A stretch of DNA of 64,000 nucleotides from Solibacillus sp. FSL R7-0668 (GCF_038006205.1 NZ_JBBOUU010000001.1:2172001-2236000); one strand, 5' to 3'. Numbered from the stretch's first letter, positions 9,176 to 17,924 are shown. The notes: generated by a model from the sequence alone, not told the origin. A program made the numbers and translations.

Positions 9176-9976
9176 TTAACATTGCACTTCATACATCCGC
9201 ATCTCCCGTAAATCCCCGTGATAATTCACCGCACCCTGCTTAATTAATGTCAGCAAACGATATTCAATCCACGTATCATGAATATCATGCTCACTAAAGC
9301 CCAGCACATGACCGATTAGGCGCGGCGCTCGAATAAATTCTTCGTTCATTTCCTGCTGGAGCTCCTTTAAATACTGCAAAATCAGCGCATCATCCCGCGT
9401 TTCGACATCCTCTAAAATTTCGCCACGATGCCATGTACGAAGAAGTGAACTCCCCTGCATCAATTGTTTAGCTTGTGTGGAAAAATGTGCGATTTGCTGC
9501 GTCGATAGCTGGTCATACTGCTTTTCATGAAGCATGGTGCGCATTTTCTCAGCGCTTATTTCACCAGAATGTCGAATGAGCTGTTGGAGATTGCGTTCAT
9601 GATGTAGAAACAGCATATTTTCAGTTGTATTACAATGAAAAATAGCACAATTATTGTTAGCAAGCACATGACAAACAATACGCAAACCAAATTGCTCCGC
9701 AGCATTTTCACTTGCCTAAATAAGAACGGACTCCCCTTCAGCAACGGCTTCCAATTGCTTGATGGCCTGTTCAAAACGAGATGTCCAGTCCAAACCATCG
9801 ATTCGAAATGCCCGCTCTAGCCAAGCTGCGCGTGCATTCAAGCCTGCTGTCGTGAATAATCCCTGAATCGGTCCCTCACCTAAAAAATTTGGGAACGCAA
9901 TGATTTCAGCCTTATCCTTTTTAAAGGCAAACCTCATCGAACCCGCAGCTGATTCGCCGAAAATAATATGAATCAT
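9176..9976 (-). pseudogene. DUF1835/DUF3658 protein interrupted by an in-frame amber codon
   Basis: Reading from ATG 9976 (AGGAGG upstream) gives an N-terminal DUF1835-like domain, MIHIIFGESAAGSMRFAF onward. It halts at TAG (9716-9718) immediately after VLI. The same frame then continues without a gap, ASENAAEQFGLRIVCH, through a DUF3658-like C-terminal domain to 9176. The family typically has Trp at this point, so TGG to TAG is the likely change. Both halves are otherwise intact at about 266 codons in all. Function of the family is unknown. It lies in an operon with two upstream genes. Confidence 0.8.
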
Positions 9977-10003
9977 CGAACTTCCTCCTTAATCAAAGTA
10001 CAA

Positions 10004-10483
10004 CTAAACCAATTGCACACGTATATATTCCTCTCCCTCAATTTCTTGTAATTGAGCAAGATTGAGTTCGTTTATGGAAATCGTATGCTTTTTAAGCTTT
10101 GGTAGCGGGTAATCCCCTGCCCAAAAGCGTAGTAATTCCACATTTTGCTTCGGCGAAAGCTGTTCTTTAATATATTGTAATAGATCGCTTAAAAAGTCCG
10201 CATTCCAATTTCCTTCGACGCCATAGATGAATGCTTTGTCACTATAATGCGCTAAATCATAGGGCGGAATTTCCCACTGAAAAACATGCAATTTGCCGAA
10301 AGCTGCTTCATCCGGCGCATGTAAAATTTGCACGTCATCATCCATCGAGTGCCAAGGTTGCTCTGGGAAATGCTCCGAAATCGGATACATTTTTTTCATT
10401 TCACGTACCGTTACATAGTCAATCCCGGTACAATCTACTTCATTCATTTTTTTGTCTGCCACGAATATGCTGTATAATGTCAT
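10004..10483 (-). CDS. Hypothetical cytoplasmic protein
   Basis: 159 residues, soluble and acidic, with no membrane segment or signal peptide. Trp and His are common in the middle (QPWHSMDDD, HVFQWEIPPYD). It starts at ATG 10483 after GAGGGGACAG. It sits three bases after the lipoprotein gene and 27 bp before the DUF1835 gene, so the three form one operon. I do not recognise the family. Confidence 0.6.
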   Translation of the reverse strand: MTLYSIFVADKKMNEVDCTGIDYVTVREMKKMYPISEHFPEQPWHSMDDDVQILHAPDEAAFGKLHVFQWEIPPYDLAHYSDKAFIYGVEGNWNADFLSDLLQYIKEQLSPKQNVELLRFWAGDYPLPKLKKHTISINELNLAQLQEIEGEEYIRVQLV

Positions 10484-10486
10484 CGT

Positions 10487-11002
10487 TTACTGTCCCCTCA
10501 TATCCTTAAATGACGCACCTGCTGGTATTATTTCAGTTTGCCAGCGCCCGTCTTTATTTTTCCATCCAACCTCTAATTCATAGTTGCTCACAATGTCTCG
10601 GATTTGCTCTTTTGTAAAATCCTTCGTATATAATACAAGGCGGAATGAGTCTCGTTCGAAACTACCATTTCTAAAATTGCTTCCTTTTCCATCGCCATTC
10701 ATAAATCTAATTCCACCCTCAAACCTAACTGCATCCATTAATTGACCAATAGTATCATTAGGCGCCACCGTTAGTTTATCGAATTTTTTACCATTTCGTA
10801 CCTGATAATCGAAGACAAGTGTCGCATAGTTTTGCTTAATCTCTTGTTCTGTAAAATTGGTCGTACGTTCCATTAACAATTTAAATTCCTTGTCATTGAC
10901 ATCCTGCAATTCAAATAATAATTCATCATCTAATGTTGGCTCCTTTTGTCCACAGCCTGCGAGCACAAGCAGGCATAGCAGTGTGAAAATGAACTTTTTC
11001 AT
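10487..11002 (-). CDS. Lipoprotein, first gene of a three-gene operon
   Basis: 171 residues with a signal peptide and the lipobox LAGC (Cys 17), so the mature protein should be anchored to the outer face of the membrane. The rest is a small alpha/beta-looking domain. A decayed relative lies at 12932-13375: both share the DEL...L.E.L opening and a C-terminal FR.V.......T..... YLE/ELE pattern. An AGGTGATT site precedes the ATG. Function unknown. Confidence 0.7.
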   Translation of the reverse strand: MKKFIFTLLCLLVLAGCGQKEPTLDDELLFELQDVNDKEFKLLMERTTNFTEQEIKQNYATLVFDYQVRNGKKFDKLTVAPNDTIGQLMDAVRFEGGIRFMNGDGKGSNFRNGSFERDSFRLVLYTKDFTKEQIRDIVSNYELEVGWKNKDGRWQTEIIPAGASFKDMRGQ

Positions 11003-11064
11003 CCAATCACCTCTACATCATTGTCATTTATTTACCAATTCAATGCAAGAGCTCTACAATAATT

Positions 11065-11352
11065 GCTTCATCACCGAAACAAGGGGCAGACTCTTAAAAT
11101 CTTCTATAGATAGGCGGTATGAATAACCACTTCACGTGGAAATTTGCTTGATATTCGATTTTTATGCTCGGTTTTATGTGATTTGTGATCGAATTTTCAA
11201 TTTTATGCTCGGTTTTTGATATTTGTGCTCGATTAACCGTATTTTACCATTATTTACAGTATAAACGCACATAATAAAGTATTTTGAAACGAATTGAACG
11301 CACAGAGGAGTGAATCTGCATGTCATCCCCAACCTATAGTGATGAGCCATAA
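11065..11352 (+). repeat. Phased-repeat element E2 (TTTATGCTCG subfamily)
   Basis: Core units end at 11150 (degenerate), 11170, 11191, 11211 and 11231, again 20-21 bp apart. The tail at 11232-11352 includes CATGTCATCCCCAACC. The whole block is a reverse-complement copy of element E1 at 20-320, with differences scattered along it. It lies between two minus-strand transcription units and holds no convincing gene. Confidence 0.8.
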
Positions 11353-11411
11353 CAATGCACAAAAAAACACGTAAAATCCAATGGATTCTACATGCCTTTT
11401 TCGTACAATTA

Positions 11412-11636
11412 TTATTTTTTCTTAATGGTAATCGTCCAAGATGCTTCGCCGAGTTGCTCATAGTTTGTTACTTCGTGCCCATCTTCTGCTGCCCAGCGTG
11501 GAATAGATTCTGTGCCTTGTGTGCAGTCGAATTGGACTTCTAACTCATCGCCAGAGCTTAATTCTTTAATGGCTTCTTTTGCTTCGATTAATGGGAATGG
11601 ACAAACCATCCCTAATACTTCTAATGTTTTTTTCAT
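11412..11636 (-). CDS. TusA/SirA-like sulfurtransferase
   Basis: A 74-residue protein with the family CPFP motif (Cys 12), the persulfide-carrying cysteine of TusA-like proteins, and a second Cys at 38. It starts at ATG 11636 after GGGAGAG. It lies 12 bp behind a YeeE/YedE-type transporter gene, a standard pairing in which the transporter brings in thiosulfate or another sulfur anion and the TusA protein handles the sulfane sulfur. The partnership is inferred from context. Confidence 0.88.
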   Translation of the reverse strand: MKKTLEVLGMVCPFPLIEAKEAIKELSSGDELEVQFDCTQGTESIPRWAAEDGHEVTNYEQLGEASWTITIKKK

Positions 11637-11648
11637 GTTTTTCTCTCC

Positions 11649-12701
11649 CTAATTACGCACAACTGCACGTTGTTTTGCCGGACGCACGAATACAAAATAA
11701 GATGCTGTCCATGTACCTAAAATCATAAATGCTAATGCAATCCAGCCAGACCAAGTCATCATGGCCGTCATGACTAGCCCGTTACCGATTGAGCAGCCAC
11801 CTGCAAGACTTGCGCCGAAGCCCATTAAAATACCGCCCGCTGAAGATCGTACAACTGTTTTTGAGTCCGGTGTACGTAAACGGAACTCGCCGCTCATTTT
11901 TGCTGCGAAATACGAGCCAAATAAAATACCTAAAACTAAGAACACACCCCAGTTAAGGATATCTAAATTCCCTGACACTAAAAATTGTAAAATGTTTGCA
12001 GAAGGTGTAGTCACCCCAAGTCCGAAAATACGCCCTGTTGCTGCACTTAATGGCCATGCGACGGTTGCAATTAAGCCGATTAAAGCCGCAGATGCATATG
12101 GATTCCAACGTTTTTCGAATAAAATATGGGCTAATCCAGATTTTTTCGGCTTTAAGCTTGGAATTTTCACGCGTGGCTTACGTAATTCACGGAACACAAT
12201 AAATGCTACTAATGCCACAAACGGAATGACTAAAAACCAAACATTAATGCCAAATGTATTGGCAATTGAATCCGTCCCAACAACTGGTGACCGTGCATCC
12301 ACTGTAAATTGTGCTAAAGGACCTGATTTCATTATTGCTGCCATTAACATATAGAATGCTAATGCAATCCAGCTTCCAATTAACCCTTCACCTGCACGAT
12401 ACCAAGTACCTGTCGCACAGCCACCCGCTAAAATAATCCCGATACCAAAAACAAATGCCCCTGCAATCGTTGCCCATAATGACAACTGCCCTGCTTGGTA
12501 TTCAAAGGCACCTGCTTCGATCAATACAAACACACCAACTGCTTGCACCGCAATGGCTACAAGCAACGCGTAAAACATACGATTATCTTTTGCGATATAC
12601 ATATCACGGAAACCGCCTGTTAAGCAGAAACGCCCACGCTGCATCACAAAACCTAATAAAGCACCACAAAGGATGCCCGTTAAAGCCATTTGTAACATCA
12701 T
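11649..12701 (-). CDS. YeeE/YedE (TsuA-type) thiosulfate uptake transporter
   Basis: This 350-residue membrane protein has two related halves. Each carries the family signature: GFVMQRGRFCLTGGFRD at about 18-34 with GGCATGTWYR at about 93, and later GGCSIGNG at about 303. The conserved cysteines correspond to those that relay thiosulfate through the TsuA pore. The length fits the long two-domain form. It starts at ATG 12701 after GGGGGAGAG and is followed by the TusA-like gene. A palindrome at 12719-12745 may be an operator for a persulfide-responsive CsoR/CstR-type repressor. Confidence 0.87.
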   Translation of the reverse strand: MMLQMALTGILCGALLGFVMQRGRFCLTGGFRDMYIAKDNRMFYALLVAIAVQAVGVFVLIEAGAFEYQAGQLSLWATIAGAFVFGIGIILAGGCATGTWYRAGEGLIGSWIALAFYMLMAAIMKSGPLAQFTVDARSPVVGTDSIANTFGINVWFLVIPFVALVAFIVFRELRKPRVKIPSLKPKKSGLAHILFEKRWNPYASAALIGLIATVAWPLSAATGRIFGLGVTTPSANILQFLVSGNLDILNWGVFLVLGILFGSYFAAKMSGEFRLRTPDSKTVVRSSAGGILMGFGASLAGGCSIGNGLVMTAMMTWSGWIALAFMILGTWTASYFVFVRPAKQRAVVRN

Positions 12702-12718
12702 CTCTCCCCCTAAACGTC

Positions 12719-12745
12719 AATACCTAGTTATTCAATAGGTTTATA
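12719..12745 (-). promoter_or_regulatory. Possible CstR-like operator upstream of the thiosulfate transporter
   Basis: An imperfect inverted repeat, AATACCTA then TAGGTTTAT, lies 18-44 bp upstream of the transporter start. CstR-type sites are A/T-flanked palindromes with a C/G-rich centre (ATACC...GGTAT). The match is partial, so this is a suggestion only. Confidence 0.3.
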
Positions 12746-12931
12746 CTACAATAATTTTTTATTCCCTTACAAGTAGATTGGAATCAAATCATCATTTTCA
12801 TATCTTATTAGTTGGTTTTTACGTTTAAAGAAGAAAATTATTGTTTGAAAATTTCGTTAGCATTTATTTGTTATTAAAAAAGCAGCTCACAAATAAAACG
12901 CGCATTCAAACGAACACACGGTCAGAATCAT

Positions 12932-13375
12932 TTACTCTTTATATTGTAAAAATTTATCTAAGTAGACCTTCTCTTTTTCAACAATGCCTTGCAAATTTTC
13001 ATAGGTTATTTCTAGGTAAACATTGCTAAGCGCAGCCTGTAATTCAGCTTCCGTAATATTTTTTGCATTAAACACAACGCGGAATTCATCATGGATAAAG
13101 TCTTCCGAGTCATTCATCTGAGACCAACCGTTTCCTGTTGAATACACAGCTTCACCAAAATTATCTTGAAAGAAATCAATCCAATGCTGCGATAACTCGG
13201 CTTGAACTTTTTCACCAGGTAATTTACTTACATGATAGCTATATAACAATACTTTATAGTCTTTTTTAACTGTTGTTCAGGAGTAAGCTTGTCATTGTTC
13301 AAAAATAGGTCATTTTCTATTAACTCACCTACTAGAATAATTAGTTCATCTGCAAGATCAGAATATATAAATTAG
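12932..13375 (-). pseudogene. Decayed paralogue of the lipoprotein at 10487-11002
   Basis: The minus strand holds two frames. The first (about 13375-13265) reads SDLADELIILVGELIEND and on to LTPEQQLKK. The second (13249-12932) reads DYKVLLYSYHVSKLPGEK to LDKFLQYKE. They join if the A6 run near 13266 had one more A. The joined protein resembles the lipoprotein at 10487-11002 but lacks a signal peptide and a start codon, since its 5' side abuts the terminator at 13387-13413. The 105-codon TTG frame has no ribosome site. I treat this as a truncated, frameshifted remnant. Confidence 0.65.
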
Positions 13376-13386
13376 AAAACGCAAAA

Positions 13387-13413
13387 AACCTCACTTTTCT
13401 ACTCCGTGAGGTT
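13387..13413 (-). terminator. Terminator of the pentapeptide-repeat gene
   Basis: AACCTCAC pairs with GTGAGGTT, with a T run on the minus strand, 28 bp past the stop at 13441. Confidence 0.85.
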
Positions 13414-13440
13414 ATGTATCTCATTTTTCTATCGACACTA

Positions 13441-14076
13441 CTAATCTTTAATAACTAACCCCATTAACGTTGAAAAAAGAATAGCTTGTGAAGTGGATAC
13501 GATACATCCTTTTAAAGCTTCAATTGAAATCGTTAAATCCTCAAAACTTGAAGAACTGATGTCTATACCCTTAAGTGACGTGTCCTCAAAGCTCGCTTCA
13601 TTTAAATTACAATAATTAAACTCAACTTTTTTTAACTTACAATCATAAAAGTCCGCATTTTGCAGCGAATTCTCCTGAAAAACCACTTTTTCAAGCTTTG
13701 AACCACCAAAGCTCGACATATTCAAAATCGAGTTCTCAAATTTTACATTTCCAATGGATGATTCCGAGAAATTACTGCCAAGCAATTTACAATTAATGAA
13801 TTCCACTCGATGAATCGACGCTTTCGTAAGATTGACATTGGATAAATCACAGTTTTCAAATCGCACATCCAGCAAATCCATTTTACTGAAATCTGTATGG
13901 ATGAATGTGCAATTCTTAATAATAGAACGATAAAGTTGCATATGGTCTACCGATTCATCAGAAAAATCTGCTCCTGTTATCAGGCTATTTTCGTGTATTG
14001 GGTCCTCCTCATAATACAAATCATGGAATCTTTTCTCCGTTAACTCTATCGGGATTTTTGGACGATCAATTTTCAT
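13441..14076 (-). CDS. Pentapeptide-repeat protein
   Basis: About 211 residues. From about residue 35 to 185 it shows repeated A/S-N/D-F/L-x-x units (GADFSDES, TDFSKMDLLDVRF, SNFSESSIGNVKF, ADFYDCKLKKVEF). These fold as a right-handed quadrilateral beta-helix. Family members such as Qnr mimic DNA and protect gyrase, but most have no known role, and this one lacks an obvious Qnr assignment. The start is ATG 14076 with GAAAGAAGG upstream; a GTG/ATG further upstream has none. Monocistronic. Confidence 0.8.
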   Translation of the reverse strand: MKIDRPKIPIELTEKRFHDLYYEEDPIHENSLITGADFSDESVDHMQLYRSIIKNCTFIHTDFSKMDLLDVRFENCDLSNVNLTKASIHRVEFINCKLLGSNFSESSIGNVKFENSILNMSSFGGSKLEKVVFQENSLQNADFYDCKLKKVEFNYCNLNEASFEDTSLKGIDISSSSFEDLTISIEALKGCIVSTSQAILFSTLMGLVIKD

Positions 14077-14224
14077 AAGCTGCCTTCTTTCAATCATTTT
14101 TGACTAATATTTTCTTCAGTATAGCGCATTTTCTCCAGCATCTATGACATTTTAGAAATCCGCTTCATTCTATAGTCATTCCACCGATAATAAAAGTAAA
14201 TATTTTACACATTCGGAGGTTCAT

Positions 14225-14596
14225 ATGAATATACATTTCGGAAGTCATAACCATTATAGCACTCTAAAAAAAGAGGGCTCGAATTGCTTAGCGGATGCTT
14301 TATTTTTAGATCAAAACAAAAAATCAAAAGCTGCCTACGAAATCAAAAAAGAAAACGGCTATATTCGCCATTACGTTACGAAAGCAAACGGTGAAAAAGT
14401 GATAATCCAAGAAACAAAGTTACCAAAATCAAAGAAAAACGAACAAAGCGCTGGTGATGTAAAGGATATGGTCACGGAAATGATGATGAACCAGCTAACA
14501 AAAACGCTGGATAAAGAACCGTTCAATAAAATTCATAAAACGGGCTTAGCCGCTCAAAAGGAAAAGCAGCTCGAAAAATATGCGACAAGTATTTAG
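14225..14596 (+). CDS. Hypothetical basic cytoplasmic protein
   Basis: 123 residues, Lys-rich and hydrophilic, predicted mostly helical, starting at ATG 14225 behind GGAGGT. The N-terminus has an HFGSHNHYS stretch. No membrane segment or recognised domain is present. Confidence 0.55.
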   Translation: MNIHFGSHNHYSTLKKEGSNCLADALFLDQNKKSKAAYEIKKENGYIRHYVTKANGEKVIIQETKLPKSKKNEQSAGDVKDMVTEMMMNQLTKTLDKEPFNKIHKTGLAAQKEKQLEKYATSI

Positions 14597-14665
14597 TATT
14601 ATTCAATACGCAAGTGTTTTCTGTGTAATATTAGGTTAAAACAAATTCGAAATGTGGAGGGGAAC

Positions 14666-14929
14666 ATGACGAACAATTCGAGTTTAATGAAGTTAAGCGG
14701 GATTTTATCGATAATTGGGATTGTCCTCATTTTAGGCAGTGGCTGGATGGGTAAAACATTCAGTAATCTATGGCTTCAAGCAAATGGAGGCAGTGTGGAT
14801 ACTCAAATTTTTCTTTTTATGCTGAATAGTTTCCGCAATAGTGTCCTTTTGATCGGTGGTATTATGTTTGCGGTTTGTTTACCAACTACTATTTATGCTT
14901 GGTATCAATCGTTGGAGAAATCAGACTGA
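14666..14929 (+). CDS. Small two-helix membrane protein
   Basis: 87 residues with hydrophobic segments at about 8-28 and 54-78. The start is ATG 14666, because GGAGGGG lies five bases upstream and an in-frame GTG at 14654 overlaps that site. Family unknown. A terminator follows at once. Confidence 0.6.
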   Translation: MTNNSSLMKLSGILSIIGIVLILGSGWMGKTFSNLWLQANGGSVDTQIFLFMLNSFRNSVLLIGGIMFAVCLPTTIYAWYQSLEKSD

Positions 14930-14933
14930 AACG

Positions 14934-14968
14934 AAGCCAGCTGGGATTCACTACCGTCCAGCTGGCTT
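14934..14968 (+). terminator. Hairpin after the 14666 gene
   Basis: AAGCCAGCTGG and CCAGCTGGCTT form a perfect 11-bp stem. The following T tract is weak, so efficiency is uncertain. Confidence 0.6.
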
Positions 14969-15031
14969 ATTGTTACTCCACTGCGCCTACCATATGTTAT
15001 AATTTGTAAAACTCAATCACGGAGGCACTTT

Positions 15032-15331
15032 ATGAAAATTATTAAACTTTCTTTTCTGTCACTATTTATTGGGTTACTTTTAATTTCACATGCCACACCT
15101 GAAATGGCGATTCGCTGGCATGTCTTTTTTATGGGTCACCCGATTTCCGCTATTAAAGCTGACATTGTCCCGTATGAATATAGTAATAATCAGCTAGTTG
15201 AATTAGACAATTCACAAGGCTTTGAAATGATCAACCCGCCAATTGAACGTGGAACTCAGGGTGAATTAGATACGTATATCGTGTCAAAAAAATGGTTGTT
15301 TTACTTTGCTAAATTTGAAAGAGATATTTAG
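15032..15331 (+). CDS. Hypothetical exported or membrane-anchored protein
   Basis: 99 residues: an N-terminal hydrophobic segment (5-20) that could be a signal anchor, then a short soluble region. It starts at ATG 15032 after GGAGGC. No family recognised. Confidence 0.55.
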   Translation: MKIIKLSFLSLFIGLLLISHATPEMAIRWHVFFMGHPISAIKADIVPYEYSNNQLVELDNSQGFEMINPPIERGTQGELDTYIVSKKWLFYFAKFERDI

Positions 15332-15402
15332 GAACTGGGAATCCCCCTTCTACCATCAAGACATACAAACCGATTAATGATATCAACCTAACAAAACGAT
15401 GC

Positions 15403-15810
15403 TCAAACAAATCTTATATTTTTCTTAATAACCGTTTCAACCAACGAAAAAATTACACCTGCCACACTAAACAGAAGAATTGAGGTAATAATACTTAGAT
15501 TAAATTCTTCTACAAACCGCGCATCATAGATGATTTCAAAAAATAATGCCCCTATTCCCCCTCCGAAAAAAGTAAATAGAATCATTTTGATCGCTGGTTT
15601 TTTTAAATATTTACTGATGAGAAAGGTTAGAGGTAAAAATGAAATGGGATATAACATGACAATTAAAGATACGTCAATAAATAATAAAGGACCAAAATAT
15701 TCCGATGTCATTATTTTATTCCCTTCTATTAGTTCTACGCCAAATGCTGCACAGGAAAAGAACAGTACAAATGGTATCCACATGATTAAACTATGATAAA
15801 AATTTTTCAT
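15403..15810 (-). CDS. Four-helix membrane protein, unknown function
   Basis: 135 residues with four hydrophobic segments (about 8-27, 42-66, 74-93, 107-126) and a basic tail. It starts at ATG 15810 after AAAGGTGG. No catalytic or transport motif was recognised. Confidence 0.6.
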   Translation of the reverse strand: MKNFYHSLIMWIPFVLFFSCAAFGVELIEGNKIMTSEYFGPLLFIDVSLIVMLYPISFLPLTFLISKYLKKPAIKMILFTFFGGGIGALFFEIIYDARFVEEFNLSIITSILLFSVAGVIFSLVETVIKKNIRFV

Positions 15811-15903
15811 CTTCCACCTTTTCTTAACGAATTAATCTATTTATGATATCAAGTTTCATCCAACTTTAAAAGCCTACTCGCAAGCATACAAGTAGGCAGA
15901 AAT

Positions 15904-16332
15904 TTATGTTTTTCTCAATGGTCGCTCCCTCGGCGTGACATTAATAATATAGTAACCAATAATTAAAATTAATATAACTGCCGCAAAAATGAGTGTGTCC
16001 ATTGCAGACTCATGCTCGACGATAATGAGTCGCAGCATTGCCGTTATCCCAATATACATAAAATAACGAAGCGGGAAGTGATAATCCTCTTTAAAGTATT
16101 TCACAATCATCGTGATGAACTCAAAGTACAGGAAGAATACGAGAATTTTTGCTAAAAAATATTTGTATTCCTGCTTTTCACCAGCAACAATAAACTTTAA
16201 AAATTCCACCATTTCAATTATGAGCATGACGCATAAAGCTAACGCAAGCACCGTTAAACCAACATTCAAAATCATTTGCAACACTCTCGGAATCACTTCT
16301 TTAAATGGCTTCGGATCCGTTAAACGCTTCAT
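15904..16332 (-). CDS. psiE: PsiE-family membrane protein
   Basis: 142 residues with four membrane segments. Motifs match PsiE proteins: FLKFIVAGEKQ near 45-57, FFLYFEFITMIVKYFKEDYHFPLRYFMYIGITAMLR-type central region, and I.VEHE near 100. PsiE was named for induction by phosphate starvation in E. coli; its biochemical role is unknown. It starts at ATG 16332 after GGAGGTG and is monocistronic. No phosphate-box motif was recognised upstream. Confidence 0.78.
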   Translation of the reverse strand: MKRLTDPKPFKEVIPRVLQMILNVGLTVLALALCVMLIIEMVEFLKFIVAGEKQEYKYFLAKILVFFLYFEFITMIVKYFKEDYHFPLRYFMYIGITAMLRLIIVEHESAMDTLIFAAVILILIIGYYIINVTPRERPLRKT

Positions 16333-16424
16333 TAAGACGCACCTCCAGACGGTATATTTTCAGATTATTCCATCATTTGGTGAATGTCAATTTTGTAAGC
16401 GATTACTATTTTGAAATTTTTTTC

Positions 16425-16585
16425 TGGGGGTATGCGGTTTAATCGAATGGGAAATGGGGATTTTTGGGGATTCGCAAATATCTGTTGAATTTCGCAAATA
16501 ACCCCGAAATTTCGCAAATAAAACACATTTATCGCAAATATTTCGGAAATTTCGCAAATAAAATTCAAAAGTCGCAAATATCTCT
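16425..16585 (-). repeat. Phased-repeat element E3 (ATTTGCGA subfamily)
   Basis: On the plus strand TCGCAAAT begins at 16472, 16492, 16512, 16532, 16552 and 16572, exactly 20 bp apart six times. Read on the minus strand the array is followed by ATCCCCAAAAATCCCC and TTAAACCGCAT, matching the tail of E6. The CATCCCC block of the tail is not evident, so the tail looks truncated. The spacer CTTTTGAATTT also occurs at the same place in E5 and, with change, in E6. Confidence 0.85.
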
Positions 16586-16682
16586 CCCGCCGCACAAAGC
16601 AGATTGGCCGAGCTCACCAAATTCATAGAGAAATGACAGTGATGAGCTTTAAAATCCCGTGACGAAAAGTCGTTTCATCCCT

Positions 16683-17282
16683 TTACATTCTTTTCTTCAC
16701 TATCAATTGAAGAACTTTACTTCTCCCGTTATGACCAATGCCTTCCACTCGCTCTACTTCTACACATGCGAAATGAAGGATTTCATGTTGGCTTGCCCAA
16801 TTCTTTAGTGCGGATTCGTTGTATAAGTAGTCGATATCCTTTGGGCCACCAGTTTGATAGCGCAATTGTGCATCTTCATACACTTCCATTAAAAAGATAC
16901 CCCCCGCCTTTAATGAACCCACAATTTTATCTAACACTTCGGATTGATCCGCTTTAGCAAAATGGCCAAAAATCATGACCGCTCCGTCATATACATTTTC
17001 TTCTAAAGTGTCTTGAATTAAATCTTTTAGCTCTGTCTTCACCTGTACATCCTGTGACTTCGCTAATGCTGCCGTTTTCTGTAACCCTTCCTGTGCATAA
17101 TCAAATGCCGTCACATCATGCCCCTTTGCTGCTAAAAAAACGGCATTTCGGCCTTCACCTTCCGCATAACAGGCAATCTGTTTCGATTGTCCAAAGACAT
17201 TTACTTGTTGCTCTACAAATGCATTCGGTTTCGTTCCGTAAAAATACGTAGCTGATTTGAATTTTTCATCCCACTGGTTCAT
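16683..17282 (-). CDS. Class I SAM-dependent methyltransferase (TehB-like)
   Basis: About 199 residues with a Rossmann-type SAM site: CYAEGEGRNAVFLAAKGHDV (about 38-57, motif I with an E-G-E-G-R loop), then FDYAQEG as the acidic loop. Related proteins of this length are annotated as tellurite-resistance or thiol methyltransferases. The substrate cannot be read from sequence. The start is ATG 17282; an ATG at 17291 lies too near the AAAGGA site. The gene follows trxA across a terminator. Confidence 0.75.
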   Translation of the reverse strand: MNQWDEKFKSATYFYGTKPNAFVEQQVNVFGQSKQIACYAEGEGRNAVFLAAKGHDVTAFDYAQEGLQKTAALAKSQDVQVKTELKDLIQDTLEENVYDGAVMIFGHFAKADQSEVLDKIVGSLKAGGIFLMEVYEDAQLRYQTGGPKDIDYLYNESALKNWASQHEILHFACVEVERVEGIGHNGRSKVLQLIVKKRM

Positions 17283-17326
17283 CTTAAACATTCCTTTCGC
17301 TATCTAAAACTGATTTTGTATAAAAA

Positions 17327-17356
17327 GGGTGTCCCAAAATTTCTTTTCGGACACCC
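17327..17356 (-). terminator. Terminator of trxA
   Basis: GGGTGTCC and GGACACCC pair perfectly. On the minus strand the hairpin follows the trxA stop by 11 bp. Confidence 0.85.
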
Positions 17357-17367
17357 TCTTCACATTT

Positions 17368-17682
17368 TTATTTATTGTCGTTAATGAACTCGATTAACGC
17401 TTCTTTTGGCATAAAGCCTGCTGTTTTTGCCTTCACTTCTCCGTCTACAAATAATAACAGAGATGGAATCGACATAATGCCATATTGTCCAGCTGTCACT
17501 TGGTTTTCATCTACATCTACTTTTACGATTTTTACTTCGTGACCGATTTCTGCATCTAATTGCTCAAGGACTGGCGCAATCATTTGACATGGTCCGCACC
17601 AAGGAGCCCAAAAGTCGACTAATACCGCTCCCTCTAAAATTTCCTTTTCAAATGTTTGATCTGTTGCATGTACAATTGCCAT
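17368..17682 (-). CDS. trxA: Thioredoxin
   Basis: The 104-residue protein has the active site WCGPC (residues 28-32) in the context [18 protein letters not shown] and the cis-Pro segment MSIPSLLLF at about 73-81. Length and motifs are those of the main thioredoxin, which reduces protein disulfides with electrons from thioredoxin reductase. It starts at ATG 17682 after AGGAGG. A palindrome about 100 bp upstream could be a regulatory site. Confidence 0.95.
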   Translation of the reverse strand: MAIVHATDQTFEKEILEGAVLVDFWAPWCGPCQMIAPVLEQLDAEIGHEVKIVKVDVDENQVTAGQYGIMSIPSLLLFVDGEVKAKTAGFMPKEALIEFINDNK

Positions 17683-17784
17683 ACGTATAGCCTCCTAAAA
17701 TTTTTAATATTTCATGACGAAATCATTTATTTGCTCACTTATGCTGTGAACAATATGTGTTCTATAAGTAGCTTATTTATAATA

Positions 17785-17802
17785 TATACCCCGGTAGGTA
17801 TA
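17785..17802 (-). promoter_or_regulatory. TATACC-N6-GGTATA palindrome upstream of trxA
   Basis: A perfect six-base inverted repeat with a CCGGTA centre lies about 100 bp upstream of trxA. It resembles the general shape of CstR/CsoR-family operators, but the centre is not the usual one. No other structure was seen in 17683-17924. Confidence 0.35.
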
Positions 17803-17924
17803 ATTTCAAGTAAATTGTCCTCACTTTTTGATAGCTGGCAAATTCTTAATAGCCATTGGGAACTGGGCCTGCACGATGTGGCGTTCTCCCCGCAGTCCCC
17901 ACAATTTAAATCGGATTGTTACAT

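Noticed and set aside
16472-16580. CRISPR array
   Set aside because: Repeat cores of about 8 bp and spacers of about 12 bp are far too short, spacers are shared between loci, and no cas genes are present.
16365-16626. Two overlapping minus-strand frames of 76 and 79 codons across element E3
   Set aside because: Both are products of the 20-bp array read in two phases; neither has a ribosome site.
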